A stretch of 64,000 bases of DNA from Nitrospina sp. (GCA_018653085.1 JABIAY010000046.1:62001-126000), one strand, 5' to 3'. Positions 8,754 to 18,044 are shown, counted from the first letter of the stretch. A program made the numbers and translations. Notes: generated by a model not told the origin, from the sequence alone.

Positions 8754-8978
8754 TTAAAGCTTTTGGGAGATCACTTCCTCGATTATAGGAAGAGTCTGCA
8801 TGGACTTTACTTCATCCAAAGTCAGAGCGATTTTGAATTCCTCTTCCATGGCGGCTACCATGGTCATATGGGCGAAGGAGTCCCATTCCGGTGTGTTGTC
8901 TGGAGAAGAAACATCGGTCAACTCATCCGAGTCAACATCGATAGCGGTGGCCAAAATTTCGCGAAGTTTAGTTTTCAT
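8754..8978 (-). CDS. Acyl carrier protein
   Basis: This is a small acidic four-helix carrier of 74 residues when started at the ATG at 8978; an upstream ATG at 9026 would add 16 atypical residues. The phosphopantetheine attachment site is Ser34 in EWDSFAHM, with F replacing the usual L after the serine, as in dedicated carriers of FkbH-type pathways. The start overlaps the end of the FkbH-like gene by 11 bases, implying a working pair. FkbH proteins typically load a glyceryl unit from 1,3-bisphosphoglycerate on such an ACP. This is not the housekeeping fatty-acid AcpP, judging by context. Confidence 0.88.
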   Translation of the reverse strand: MKTKLREILATAIDVDSDELTDVSSPDNTPEWDSFAHMTMVAAMEEEFKIALTLDEVKSMQTLPIIEEVISQKL

Positions 8979-11244
8979 GTCGTAACATTTTAATATGGCT
9001 CGGCAACGAAACAGAGTTTTTTTCAAGGTTCAAGGTAAAAACTTTTTCTTGAGGATTGTCGGCCATGGTTTCGAATCCCGCATCGGGATAAAAGCTTTCT
9101 GCAATCTGGTTCTTTCGGGTCGGGAAATATCGCCCAACGACATTTTTAATGTGGTCTTCGCTGGCCTTCCGGAAAATATCATAAAGAAAAGCATTCTCGA
9201 TACCTCTGCCGATAACACGACAACTCATTAAAAATGTGTCGAGTTCCCATGAATCGTTTTCGACACGGACAATACAGGCTCCAACGATACCATGGTCTCC
9301 GAAACGGTCCCCGGACTTCAGGAAATACACCCGGCTTTTTTCCGACTCGGCAAACGCCCGGATATCTGCTTCGCTGTATCGTTGTGTAGTGAGATTGAAT
9401 TGGTTGGTTCGTTGCGTCAGTTGGGCAACCCGGGGAATGGAAAAGGAGTCGGCAGGTTGAATCACCACCTGGGTTTTTAATGATTCAAGATAGCTATCGA
9501 GCTCTGTTGCCTGGTCCTTGAGGTGTCTGCGCTTGTCTTCTGTCTGGTAAAGGTGGGTTCTGTTTTTATCTTCTTCCGTGAGATGTAAGGTTTCAAAGAC
9601 ACCCAGGCTTAGTAGCGTGCGGGTATATTCAGAACAATCCTCCGGCACCTCAATGGTCAGAACCTCGGGCATTTGCTGGCGAATCAGCAAGCGTTCCGCC
9701 GGGTTGTCGTCAAAGAATACGAAGCTACTCAGTCCCAGATTGAGTTCATCGGCGATTTCTCTCAGGTTTTGTGCTTTATCATTCCAGTTGGTCCGGATGC
9801 AGGCAAAATCGGAAAGCTTCAATTGCATATCGGGGTGTTTTTCAAACGCCTCGCGAACCAGGTCGGGATCATTTTTGCTGTTGATGGCCAGGATGATTCC
9901 GCGCCGCTGCAAAGCTTTTACAGCCTTCTGAAATTCGTAGAAAGCGTTTCCAGGAGGTTCCAATCCCAACTCAATTCCCTCAAGCCCCTCTTCTCCCAGG
10001 ATGCCACCCCAGAGAGTATTGTCAAGATCCAGGACGAGGCATTTTTTGGTTTTGCCCCCAACAGGCCTTACGAAACGCATCAGTTCGCGGGCCATATCTG
10101 GAAGAGCTTGATCCGGAATAATCATTTTGGCCAGGTAGCGCATTTTTTCGTTTGCGCAGGTTGTTTTACCGCAGTTGGAAAGTACTTTCTCTGTGTCCAG
10201 AATGTGAAACCGTTGCGGATTGGATCGGGTCTGGCTCAAAAGATGATCATTCATTTTACCCAGAATCTCTTTTTGCCCACTTCCCATTTTAGAGTCGTAC
10301 ACACCCATATAATAATCACTCGGGAGTAAAAAGTTGCTGACAACAAGGTGAGACTTGGAAAGATCGAGAAATTTGTTGCACAGAGCTTCCACGTGTTTAA
10401 GTTTGTCCTCTGCCAAGTGAAAACGTTTTTCAGGCAGGATATCAAAAAATTTGTTAAACAACTCCGGAGAAAGAGTCTGGCTATCCAGAAATAGAAAAGT
10501 GATTGCCGGGTCAAAGTTAAATAACCCTGAGTTGGCGTCTGCCATTTCCTGAATATATTGATCGTATCCGCCAAAATAAAATTTCGGTTGAATGGACTGC
10601 TTGAAGCACTCCGCTTCCAAAAAATCCTTAATGGGCTCAATGGTAAAGTTGCCGATAAAGGCGATGGAGAGATTTTTGAAACTAAGCGAATTTGTCTTTA
10701 GAAGAGACTTGACTCTCTTGATGAATATGCGCGCGCCCATGATTGAAGATCGCAAGTCATAGTATTGCGAATAATAACTGACGGCTTTATCGGGTTGCGA
10801 TTTGGCGTAGAGGTCTCCCAATAAGAGATAGGGGTCCGGATAAGAGCTGTCTTTTTGAATAGCTCCTTCCAGAAAATTTTCAGCTTGTTGGGAATCGTTC
10901 AAATTCAGGCAGGAAGACCCTGCCAATGTTAGTGCAACCTGGCTTTCCCCCAGGATACTTTCGTATTGTTTGAAGAGCTCATTTGCGGATTGATACTGCT
11001 TGTTTTTTTCATAAGCCTGGAGCAAAACAATGGCAGGCTCTACCAGGTGGTGATTTTTAATTTGCCGCCCCTTGCTGAAGACCTCTTCAAGTTTTTCTCT
11101 GGCCATGGAAAGATAACCTCTCTCCACCAAAAAACGTATTTCCTGACAACCAGCAGTCAGTTCCATTTCCGCTCGGGTGGCCGGGTCTAAACCTTCGGGT
11201 GAGGACGGGTTCAGGGCATCTGATTTTAAGATCGGTTTGGCCAT
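8968..11244 (-). CDS. FkbH-like HAD-superfamily protein with N-terminal TPR-like extension
   Basis: The 758-residue product has three parts. Residues 1-165 are helical TPR-like repeats (LNDSQQAENFLEGAIQKDSS). Residues about 180-380 form the SGNH-like N-domain of FkbH proteins (LSIAFIGNFTIEP). From about residue 395 comes the HAD phosphatase domain with LVLDLDNTLWGGILGEEG, followed by a GNAT-like C-domain. Known FkbH enzymes dephosphorylate 1,3-bisphosphoglycerate and load glyceryl on an ACP. The adjacent ACP supports that or a related acyl-transfer role. The TPR extension is unusual for the family and could recruit partners. The SDR gene is two bases upstream. Confidence 0.85.
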   Translation of the reverse strand: MAKPILKSDALNPSSPEGLDPATRAEMELTAGCQEIRFLVERGYLSMAREKLEEVFSKGRQIKNHHLVEPAIVLLQAYEKNKQYQSANELFKQYESILGESQVALTLAGSSCLNLNDSQQAENFLEGAIQKDSSYPDPYLLLGDLYAKSQPDKAVSYYSQYYDLRSSIMGARIFIKRVKSLLKTNSLSFKNLSIAFIGNFTIEPIKDFLEAECFKQSIQPKFYFGGYDQYIQEMADANSGLFNFDPAITFLFLDSQTLSPELFNKFFDILPEKRFHLAEDKLKHVEALCNKFLDLSKSHLVVSNFLLPSDYYMGVYDSKMGSGQKEILGKMNDHLLSQTRSNPQRFHILDTEKVLSNCGKTTCANEKMRYLAKMIIPDQALPDMARELMRFVRPVGGKTKKCLVLDLDNTLWGGILGEEGLEGIELGLEPPGNAFYEFQKAVKALQRRGIILAINSKNDPDLVREAFEKHPDMQLKLSDFACIRTNWNDKAQNLREIADELNLGLSSFVFFDDNPAERLLIRQQMPEVLTIEVPEDCSEYTRTLLSLGVFETLHLTEEDKNRTHLYQTEDKRRHLKDQATELDSYLESLKTQVVIQPADSFSIPRVAQLTQRTNQFNLTTQRYSEADIRAFAESEKSRVYFLKSGDRFGDHGIVGACIVRVENDSWELDTFLMSCRVIGRGIENAFLYDIFRKASEDHIKNVVGRYFPTRKNQIAESFYPDAGFETMADNPQEKVFTLNLEKNSVSLPSHIKMLRHEN

Positions 11245-11245
11245 A

Positions 11246-12004
11246 TCACATTATGTTTCCGCCGCAGACGGGAAGATTTACTCCTGTTACAAAACGGGAT
11301 GGATTGGAAAGCAGAAAGAGTACCGCATTTGAAATGTCGGAGCATTCCGTGTTTCGCTTTAGCGGAGTTCCCTCGGCAAAAGACTGCTTAAACGATTCGG
11401 GCATATGACTCACCATGTCGGTTTCGGTCAATCCCGGCGAGACCATGTTGACGTTGACTCCGAAGGGAGCCAGTTCGACAGCCAGGCATTTCGAGAACCC
11501 GACCAGAGCATATTTTGCGGTGACGTAGGTGGCCATGGCAATAGGTGGCAGGCCGAATGTAAATTGAGTCGCTATATTGACAATGCTTCCCCTGCGGTTT
11601 TTCATCATCAACGCGCCAACGCTTTTAGAACAGTTGAACGCCGATTTGACACCTGCTTCAAAACAGGACTGAAAATCATCCCAGTCCGTTTTTACGATCT
11701 TTTTGCTGACGATTCCCGGTCCGACATTATTGACCAAAATGGTTGGCGCACCGAACTGCTCCACCGTTTGGGACAGCAGGCTCTGAACATCCTCAAACTG
11801 GGTAACATCTGCCCGAACTGCCAATGCGGTTCCACCGGACTGATTAATTTTAGCAACCAGGGCATTCGCCTGTTCCTCGCTTTCTCGATAGTTGACGATC
11901 ACACGGCATCCAGCCGAAGCCAGGGTCATCGCAATGTCCGCCCCGATGCCTCTGCCGGCACCAGTCACGATGGCGATTTCATTTTCCATTTCCCTATTCA
12001 TCAT
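11246..12004 (-). CDS. Short-chain dehydrogenase/reductase (FabG-like)
   Basis: The 252-residue protein is a classical SDR. NAD(P)-binding TGAGRGIGAD lies at 14-23, NNVG at about 92-95, and the active-site Tyr160-x3-Lys164 is in YVTAK. Counting back 13 residues from the tyrosine, where the catalytic serine normally sits, gives Gln147, with Thr at 146 and 149. The enzyme may therefore be slow, use a threonine, or be misaligned here. The C-terminus resembles 3-oxoacyl-ACP reductases. Its start overlaps the end of the MaoC hydratase gene, suggesting sequential steps on a carrier-bound acyl chain. Confidence 0.88.
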   Translation of the reverse strand: MMNREMENEIAIVTGAGRGIGADIAMTLASAGCRVIVNYRESEEQANALVAKINQSGGTALAVRADVTQFEDVQSLLSQTVEQFGAPTILVNNVGPGIVSKKIVKTDWDDFQSCFEAGVKSAFNCSKSVGALMMKNRRGSIVNIATQFTFGLPPIAMATYVTAKYALVGFSKCLAVELAPFGVNVNMVSPGLTETDMVSHMPESFKQSFAEGTPLKRNTECSDISNAVLFLLSNPSRFVTGVNLPVCGGNIM

Positions 12005-12431
12005 TAATGGTTCCTTCGTTGAGAGGAGGGCACAGGACTCTGGCGGTGCCTGTCAAAACATTTTCAGCGTTTTGATTTGTGACGGCGATTTTAAGAACCA
12101 ACATTTGGGAACTAACCACCTTTTGTATAACAATGGCCGTTATCTGGATTGTATCATCAATCGCGACCGTCTTTTTAAAGTTCAACTCCTGACTGAGGTA
12201 GAGTGCCCCCGGCCCGGGAAGTTGCATTCCAACAACCGTGGATATGAAGGAGGCCGTCAACATTCCATGGACCACCCTTTTCTTGAACCCGGCTTTAGAG
12301 GCAAAGCCAGCATCCATATGTAGCGGGTTGGTGTCGCCTGTGAGTTCGGCAAATGTTTGTACGTCTTTTTCTGTGACGGTGTGGCGAAGCGAAGCTTCAC
12401 GACCAATTTGTATCGCATCGAAATCGAGCAT
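11994..12431 (-). CDS. MaoC-like hot-dog dehydratase
   Basis: The 145-residue single hot-dog domain carries the hydratase-2 motif: FAELTGDTNPLHMD near residues 27-41, with Asp and His as the likely catalytic pair, and VVHGMLTASF in the following helix. Family members hydrate or dehydrate (R)-3-hydroxyacyl thioesters. With the overlapping SDR gene downstream and the ACP two genes further on, it could process a 3-hydroxyacyl group on the carrier. The protein is small, soluble and probably dimeric. Confidence 0.88.
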   Translation of the reverse strand: MLDFDAIQIGREASLRHTVTEKDVQTFAELTGDTNPLHMDAGFASKAGFKKRVVHGMLTASFISTVVGMQLPGPGALYLSQELNFKKTVAIDDTIQITAIVIQKVVSSQMLVLKIAVTNQNAENVLTGTARVLCPPLNEGTINDE

Positions 12432-12439
12432 GAAACGAA

Positions 12440-12961
12440 CTATCTCCTTTTAGTCATAGATAGTTTTCGACTTCCAGAGACAACAATCGAATCTTCCGGC
12501 ACCCGGCCGGTAACGACCACACCGGAACCGATGATTACATTGTCTCCAATATGGGCTCCAGCCAGAATGGACGAGTTGGCTCCGATCCAAACGTTCTTCC
12601 CGATCACAATGTCCTTCTCATTGATAGGTTGTTCGGTGTACGACTCTTTAGAGAAAAAGGAATGATTGGATGAAATAATGATGGTTCCCGGTCCCACTCC
12701 CGTATTGTCTCCAACAGTTATTTTAGAGTTTGGCGATGCCCAGATACAGCAGTTCATATCTAGGACGATCTTATTCCCCAGATGAATATTTTTTTCAAAA
12801 CGCAGGGACACGGTAGGATGGATTTCCGGATCAGTGCCGACCTGAAGGTTTTTCAGGGGCAACACATGCTCGTACAAATAATACACGAGCCAACGGAACA
12901 GCTCCCTGTAGAGATGGGGGCTGGTGATAATCTGAAGTAGTCTAATGGATTTTCCCGCCAT
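12440..12961 (-). CDS. Left-handed beta-helix acyltransferase (WbbJ/Maa family)
   Basis: The 173-residue protein is dominated by hexapeptide repeats (ITVGDNTGVGPGTIIIS, VIGKNVWIGANSSILAGAHI, VIIGSGVVV), the left-handed beta-helix of trimeric acetyl- and acyltransferases. The likely catalytic histidine is in SSNHSFF, as in sugar O-acetyltransferases. It ends eight bases before the MaoC start and overlaps the PIG-L deacetylase end by about 20 bases. In this operon it is the best candidate for moving an acetyl or ACP-borne group onto a sugar. Donor specificity is inference. Confidence 0.88.
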   Translation of the reverse strand: MAGKSIRLLQIITSPHLYRELFRWLVYYLYEHVLPLKNLQVGTDPEIHPTVSLRFEKNIHLGNKIVLDMNCCIWASPNSKITVGDNTGVGPGTIIISSNHSFFSKESYTEQPINEKDIVIGKNVWIGANSSILAGAHIGDNVIIGSGVVVTGRVPEDSIVVSGSRKLSMTKRR

Positions 12962-13733
12962 GGAATTGAGTTAGGATATTTTCTTGTTCTTTGGAATCGG
13001 CTTGAAACAAAGCTTCCGCATGTCGGAACTGGTTATTCGAACCGAGGGCGCGGAACCGGTTCAGTGATTGGGTCATTTCAGCAAAGTTGTCGATGTCTTT
13101 TTGCGAACGATACACTCGGATCGCTTCCAGCTTTTTGTCAATGACATCGGATATGTCTACTAGCTGGTTGTGGATCATAGCGGTCCAGATTTCATAGAAG
13201 AATACATGTTCCACCGGTTTTTGTCTGACCGCGTTGACAACGATGGCCGCTGTTGCCATGTGGTCGGGATGGTTATCCAGAAAAAAGGGCAGATAAACCG
13301 TGTCGGGTTTGACTTCATCAAGAATTCCCTCTACTTGTCGGACAGCTTCCTGGGTGGTTCGGAGTTGACGATCAGGATGGCCTAGAAAAATCAACCGATC
13401 AATTCCGAGAATTTGGGCCGCGGCCTCGGCTTCCTGTTTGCGAATCTGGACGATATCATTCGCATCATTGCCATTGCTGTCGCATTTCGACCCATCCGTC
13501 ATAAAAACTGCGGTTAAATGATGTCCCTTCTGGTGATGTTTATAAAGTGTTCCGCCGCAACCGATGGATTCATCATCGCAATGCGGCGAAAAAACCAAAA
13601 TATTTTCACCTGGAGGAAGATCCGTTATCAAACCAGGAGACAACGAGGAAAGCGCATGGGTGAATTCATAATATTTGGAAACGATACTGTTCCTGCGCGT
13701 GGCAAGTAGTCCTTTAAGGAAATTTTTGATCAC
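12942..13733 (-). CDS. PIG-L family deacetylase
   Basis: The 263-residue protein contains the PIG-L/LmbE zinc site: FSPHCDDESIGCGGTL near residue 50, and the second histidine segment FLDNHPDHMATA. The family removes N-acetyl groups from GlcNAc-containing substrates such as GlcNAc-inositol, bacillithiol precursors, GlcNAc-PI and antibiotic intermediates. It lies between the acyltransferase (overlapping) and the radical SAM gene (three-base gap). A deacetylase next to an acyltransferase suggests replacement of an N-acetyl group by another acyl group, though this is inference. No signal peptide is seen. Confidence 0.9.
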   Translation of the reverse strand: MIKNFLKGLLATRRNSIVSKYYEFTHALSSLSPGLITDLPPGENILVFSPHCDDESIGCGGTLYKHHQKGHHLTAVFMTDGSKCDSNGNDANDIVQIRKQEAEAAAQILGIDRLIFLGHPDRQLRTTQEAVRQVEGILDEVKPDTVYLPFFLDNHPDHMATAAIVVNAVRQKPVEHVFFYEIWTAMIHNQLVDISDVIDKKLEAIRVYRSQKDIDNFAEMTQSLNRFRALGSNNQFRHAEALFQADSKEQENILTQFHGGKIH

Positions 13734-13736
13734 TGT

Positions 13737-14912
13737 TCAGCTGATGAAATTTCGGGTGGATACAAGTTCGCCATCTTCATTATAGTACACCTTCAGGTTC
13801 TGCCAACCTAGATGGAGATCGCAGTCTTGGCAAGTTGGGATCTCGAACCTTTTTCGTTGGACCATTTTTTCGCGCAATTCGGTTAACACCGGTCCATTCC
13901 AGATTTCCTCAATGGTTTTTTCTTGAAGATCTCCCAACACTTCGGTGGCAAACATGTCGACGCAACAAAGAACCACACGACCGTCCCAGTTAACGACCAG
14001 CCATTTCCAAAGTTGATTGCATGGAGCCGAGTTGGTTAAATTGAACTGTTTGTGGTTAAAAGTTTTTGTTATATCGGATCGATCCATATGTTCTTCATAG
14101 AATGAATCCTTATTGAATTCTCCCGCCCAGTTGGAAATACTATCTTCCTCGATGGGAGTAACTTCAACAGTACATCGGTGAGAAGTTATTTTTGAAAACA
14201 GTTCGTGCTCCATGGTTTTCTTTCGGGAAAGCGAGGATTTGACACGAAAGTTTACCCGGACCGGACTTTGAGCCGCATCGTTCAATTCCAGAAATTTTAA
14301 AATGTTGGTACGCACAACGTCGTAGCTCATTTTTTTAATTTCTTCAAAAGTGGTTTTTTCCAGTTCATCCAGACTGATTTCAACATCCACTCCATTTTCA
14401 ATCAACATGGATGATATTTTTTCGTTCAGGAAAAAGGCGTTGGTGAGCAGTTCGGTTTTGTGGATTGAGGGGAATTGCTTTAAATATTCGATTTTCTCGA
14501 CAAACGTTTTGTCCATCAATGGCTCACCGAAGGTACCAAATCGGATGACCCCGCCACGAGTTGCATAATTATCTATAATCTTTTTAAAAAGCGACATCTT
14601 CATTGCCCCAAGGTTCTCAAGTTTAGGTTGGGGGCACCATGTGCATTTGGCATTGCATCGATTTGTGATATCGAGGACCAGAGCCTTCGGCCACTCTGCC
14701 AGGGTGTCGGCAAGAGGCTTTACCGTAATATCGAACAGGGGCGACTCATACGCTCGCCGACGGAAATAATCCATTTCCTGGAAAAACGGCAGTTTTTTGA
14801 TCCATGATTTTACAATCTCTTTAATGATGAAGCCTCTGGTGAGTTGTTTTGCCGGCTCATGTATTTGGACTCTTGCGAAAGGACGAGGGTTGGTCTGGGT
14901 GAGACGGTTCAC
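13737..14912 (-). CDS. Radical SAM/SPASM-domain protein
   Basis: The 391-residue protein starts at a GTG (14912). The radical SAM cluster motif is CNAKCTWC (C-x3-C-x2-C) near residue 88, followed by a TIM-barrel region. A SPASM-like C-terminal domain binds additional Fe-S clusters, with cysteines in NQLWKWLVVNWDGRVVLCC and in CQDCDL. SPASM proteins modify peptides, sugars or cofactors. In glycan operons similar proteins occur as dehydrogenases or epimerases. It is upstream of and near-contiguous with the PIG-L gene. The substrate cannot be read from sequence. Confidence 0.87.
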   Translation of the reverse strand: MNRLTQTNPRPFARVQIHEPAKQLTRGFIIKEIVKSWIKKLPFFQEMDYFRRRAYESPLFDITVKPLADTLAEWPKALVLDITNRCNAKCTWCPQPKLENLGAMKMSLFKKIIDNYATRGGVIRFGTFGEPLMDKTFVEKIEYLKQFPSIHKTELLTNAFFLNEKISSMLIENGVDVEISLDELEKTTFEEIKKMSYDVVRTNILKFLELNDAAQSPVRVNFRVKSSLSRKKTMEHELFSKITSHRCTVEVTPIEEDSISNWAGEFNKDSFYEEHMDRSDITKTFNHKQFNLTNSAPCNQLWKWLVVNWDGRVVLCCVDMFATEVLGDLQEKTIEEIWNGPVLTELREKMVQRKRFEIPTCQDCDLHLGWQNLKVYYNEDGELVSTRNFIS

Positions 14913-15006
14913 GATATTGAGGACCTTGAGGGGGTAATTTGATTACCTTATCGGGTATTTTATACCATTTGTTGAGATTTTTGTGAGATTAGGGGGGAAA
15001 CTTTCC

Positions 15007-16149
15007 CTATATTTCATCCAGAACGGATTGGTAGATTTCTGTCATTTCCCGGGCGGATTGATCCCAGGAAAAACGTTGGCGCACCAATTCTTGTCCGGCG
15101 TCTGCAAGGGTCTGAGCCCGACCCGGATTTTCCAGTTTTTCGAGGATAGCACGGTAAAGCGCCGGGATATTTCCGGGCGATACCAGAGTTCCTGTCACCC
15201 CATCGTTAATGAATTCCGGAAGTGCTCCCACCCGGGTTGCAATGATAGGTAGCCCCGCCCCCATCGCTTCTGCCATGGACAAGCCGAAACTCTCGATGCG
15301 GGAGGGGAAAACCCCAACTGCGCATTTGCTGGTGAATTGTTGAAGGGCACTGGCATCCATCCAGCCGTGGAAAGTGACCCGATCCGACACCCCCAGTTCC
15401 TCCGCCTGTTTGCGGTAGGATTCGGTCATGTTGCCTTCTCCGATCAAGTGGAGTCGGACCTCCGGAACCCGCCCCGCAACCTCTTTCAACGTGCGGAGAA
15501 GTTCGGGAATCCCTTTTTCGTCTTCCATCCGCCCCCACAACACCAGATCCTTTGAACCCTCAGCCTGCCTTGTTGCCTCGAGCCAGGTGGAATCTATTCC
15601 GGGAGAAACCACCGTCACTTTTTTTCCTTTTTTATTTCTTAACCCTTTTAGAACCAGTTTTTTTGAAAACTCGCTGAAGGTGATGACCCTGGATGCGTTG
15701 AAAGCCGAGGAACGTAATAAATAATTGTTGAGCGTTTTTAAAAAAGATAGAGGGCGCAACATTCCGCGAATCATCCCAGTTTCCGGGATCGCACAAGAGT
15801 GGTTGGTAAACAGGTAACCGGCCTTGAATTTCCTGGCAATCTCGCTGGCAAAAAATGCCTCTTCGGCATTGCCATGCACAATATCGAACCGCTCCCATTT
15901 CATCAGGCGCTTCAAGGCGCGGTAATAGGAAAAAATGTCCAGGTTCAGCGTGGCGCAATGAAAATGGGAGGTCCAGTGCACGGTATAAGGGGGTTTTGCT
16001 GAAATCTTTTCGCCGGGACTTTTAGAATAAAGCACATGAACATCATGCCCCATTCTCTGTAAAGCGCAGGCAAGATGATGCACGGCAATCTGACCACCCC
16101 CCTTGAATTTAGACCAGGGAGAAGAATAAATGGTAAGGCAAATTTTCAT
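15007..16149 (-). CDS. Glycosyltransferase family 4 (GT-B)
   Basis: The 380-residue protein is a GT-B retaining glycosyltransferase. The N-domain begins MKICLTIYSSPWSKFKGGGQ, a common opening for GT4 enzymes. The C-domain has the donor site EDEKGIPELLRTL and the E-x7-E motif in SRIESFGLSMAEAMGAGLP. It is the first gene of the minus-strand cluster, separated from the radical SAM gene by 94 bases, so it may share or precede the operon promoter. It probably builds the glycan that the downstream enzymes decorate. Confidence 0.92.
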   Translation of the reverse strand: MKICLTIYSSPWSKFKGGGQIAVHHLACALQRMGHDVHVLYSKSPGEKISAKPPYTVHWTSHFHCATLNLDIFSYYRALKRLMKWERFDIVHGNAEEAFFASEIARKFKAGYLFTNHSCAIPETGMIRGMLRPLSFLKTLNNYLLRSSAFNASRVITFSEFSKKLVLKGLRNKKGKKVTVVSPGIDSTWLEATRQAEGSKDLVLWGRMEDEKGIPELLRTLKEVAGRVPEVRLHLIGEGNMTESYRKQAEELGVSDRVTFHGWMDASALQQFTSKCAVGVFPSRIESFGLSMAEAMGAGLPIIATRVGALPEFINDGVTGTLVSPGNIPALYRAILEKLENPGRAQTLADAGQELVRQRFSWDQSAREMTEIYQSVLDEI

Positions 16150-16436
16150 TCCACAACCATGGGGTCAATTAGTTTCTGGATTTGAGCTTCCAGCCTCATA
16201 GATTATAAGGGAAATACCATTTGTTTTTTATTAATTTTCTACCAACCCTTTAAAGTACCCAACCCCATAAACCGTTAAGGTTTAAGAGTCTGCTTTATAT
16301 AAAACAAACTAAACGAAAACAGATTTTCTCCATTGCAAACGACAACTGGAAGCATGTGGGAAACCAGATTGCAGTGTGGTAACATTTATCGTAGTTAAAA
16401 ACCTTTGTTTCGTACTTGGTTTTTGGAGCCCTGCTA
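16150..16436. other. Divergent intergenic region
   Basis: This separates two divergently transcribed units, the glycan operon and the B12-type radical SAM gene. It is A+T-rich with several TATA-like hexamers (for example TTTATATAAAA near 16295). I cannot assign a promoter with confidence and see no repeat or RNA. Confidence 0.4.
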
Positions 16437-18044
16437 TTGACGACCCGCGATTTTAAAATCACCCTCATTACCTCCATCTCCGATATTCAGCGTTCCTACA
16501 TGCCCTGGAACCTGATGACCCTGGTTTCGGTTTGCCGCCAGGAAGGAATCAACGCCGATCTGATCGATGTTAAAACGGATCAAGGTCCCGATCACGCTTA
16601 CAAAACAATTTTTGAAAAATTGGCGGAAGATGTTCCGGATGTGGTGGGCCTGCCGTGCTCCACCGTTGATGTTACGGATGTCAGACGAATCGCAACCGAT
16701 TTAAAACGCTGCTACCCGGATATTAAAATCGTTGTGGGAGGAATACACGCGACGATGTATCCGGATGATTTTTTTGAAGAGGACTATGGAATCGACTACG
16801 TTGTCACCGGTTACGGAGAAATCCCTTTAACACGCCTCCTTAAAGCTCTGCGGTCCGGGGATGATCCGGCCATTCCCAAAATACCCAATCTGACGTTTAA
16901 AGATGCATCGGGTGTAGTGACCACCGAAACCGCCAATGAGCAATATGATCTGGCGCTGCTCCCCAAAATGGATTTTGGGATGCTGGACATGAACTACTAT
17001 ATACGCCCGATGGAAGACCTGGTTCGAGGCGTTCCTATAACCGGCATGACCATTTATACTACGAGAGGGTGCCCGTTCAAATGCTCCTTTTGTGTATCCG
17101 GCGGATTGTGGGAAATCGTCAAATCGGTTCAATACAAGACAGTTGATTACGTTGTCGATGAATTGGAATATTTCAAGAAGACTTTTCATATAGACGGTTT
17201 TTATATTTACGATGATGTTTTTATTCTGAATAAGAAGTTTGCGATGGCAGTCTGCGATGAAATCATACGCCGCAAATTGAATCTGGTTTGGGGATGTCAG
17301 AGTACGGTACATGTGGTGGACGAGGAGATTGCAGAAAAAATGGCTGAGGCGGGTTGTGTGCAGATGGACTTTGGTGTTGAGTCCGGTTCGCAGTCCCAGT
17401 TGGAACGCATGAATAAATCGTGGGCCAAGCAGGATAAGACGGTGGAGGCTTTTAAAATCTGTCGTAAAAACGGGATCAGAACCCTGGCCAACTGGATGTT
17501 CAACGGACCACAGGAAACGGAGGCAGATGTCAACGCAACGTTTGAGTTCGCAAAACGCATCAGCGCGAATACGAATGTCTTCAGCTTCTACATTCCTTAT
17601 CCCGGTGGCGGCGATGCAGAGCCTTTCTGGAAAGACAAAAAAGTAGATGTTGCGCTATTTGAAAACTTTTCTCGCGGAATGAGTTGGAAACAGCACTTGG
17701 AAACCGTTGACAATAATTTCCGGCAGAGCCAGCACAACATGAAGTTTGTGGATATGTATAAACGCATTGTCCGGGAGTTTCCCGTTCGCTCCAATTTTCA
17801 TCTTAAATTTTCACTTTCCTGGTTGAAGCATTTCAACGACCTGATTTCATGGGTTTACAGCCCGTGGTTTTGGGGTGTCCTCCTCAGGAGCAAACACAAG
17901 CCGGCCTATATCAAATGGTTTGTGAAGAGGATAAAAGGTCTACTGCCGCAAATGAAAGTCAGCTTTGAAGATAAGATGGATCTCCATCTTTCGGAAACTC
18001 TGAAACCCACCAACACCCCTGGCCAAACCGTGCGGATAGAGTAA
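16437..18044 (+). CDS. B12-binding-domain radical SAM protein
   Basis: The start is set at TTG 16437, eight bases after GGAG, giving 535 residues; a TTG at 16416 is in frame but less well placed. Residues 1-140 form a cobalamin-binding-like Rossmann domain (VVGLPCSTVDVTDVRRIATD, IVVGGIHATMYPDDFF). The radical SAM motif follows in TRGCPFKCSFC (C-x3-C-x2-C), with a barrel ending in MDFGVESGSQ. Relatives include methyltransferases, hopanoid and bacteriochlorophyll enzymes. It is divergent from the glycan operon and could act in the same pathway. The C-terminal 90 residues are basic and may contact membrane. Confidence 0.88.
   Translation: MTTRDFKITLITSISDIQRSYMPWNLMTLVSVCRQEGINADLIDVKTDQGPDHAYKTIFEKLAEDVPDVVGLPCSTVDVTDVRRIATDLKRCYPDIKIVVGGIHATMYPDDFFEEDYGIDYVVTGYGEIPLTRLLKALRSGDDPAIPKIPNLTFKDASGVVTTETANEQYDLALLPKMDFGMLDMNYYIRPMEDLVRGVPITGMTIYTTRGCPFKCSFCVSGGLWEIVKSVQYKTVDYVVDELEYFKKTFHIDGFYIYDDVFILNKKFAMAVCDEIIRRKLNLVWGCQSTVHVVDEEIAEKMAEAGCVQMDFGVESGSQSQLERMNKSWAKQDKTVEAFKICRKNGIRTLANWMFNGPQETEADVNATFEFAKRISANTNVFSFYIPYPGGGDAEPFWKDKKVDVALFENFSRGMSWKQHLETVDNNFRQSQHNMKFVDMYKRIVREFPVRSNFHLKFSLSWLKHFNDLISWVYSPWFWGVLLRSKHKPAYIKWFVKRIKGLLPQMKVSFEDKMDLHLSETLKPTNTPGQTVRIE

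Noticed and set aside
9673..10329. Plus-strand frame of 218 codons
   Set aside because: Antisense to the FkbH-like gene, whose domains are clear.
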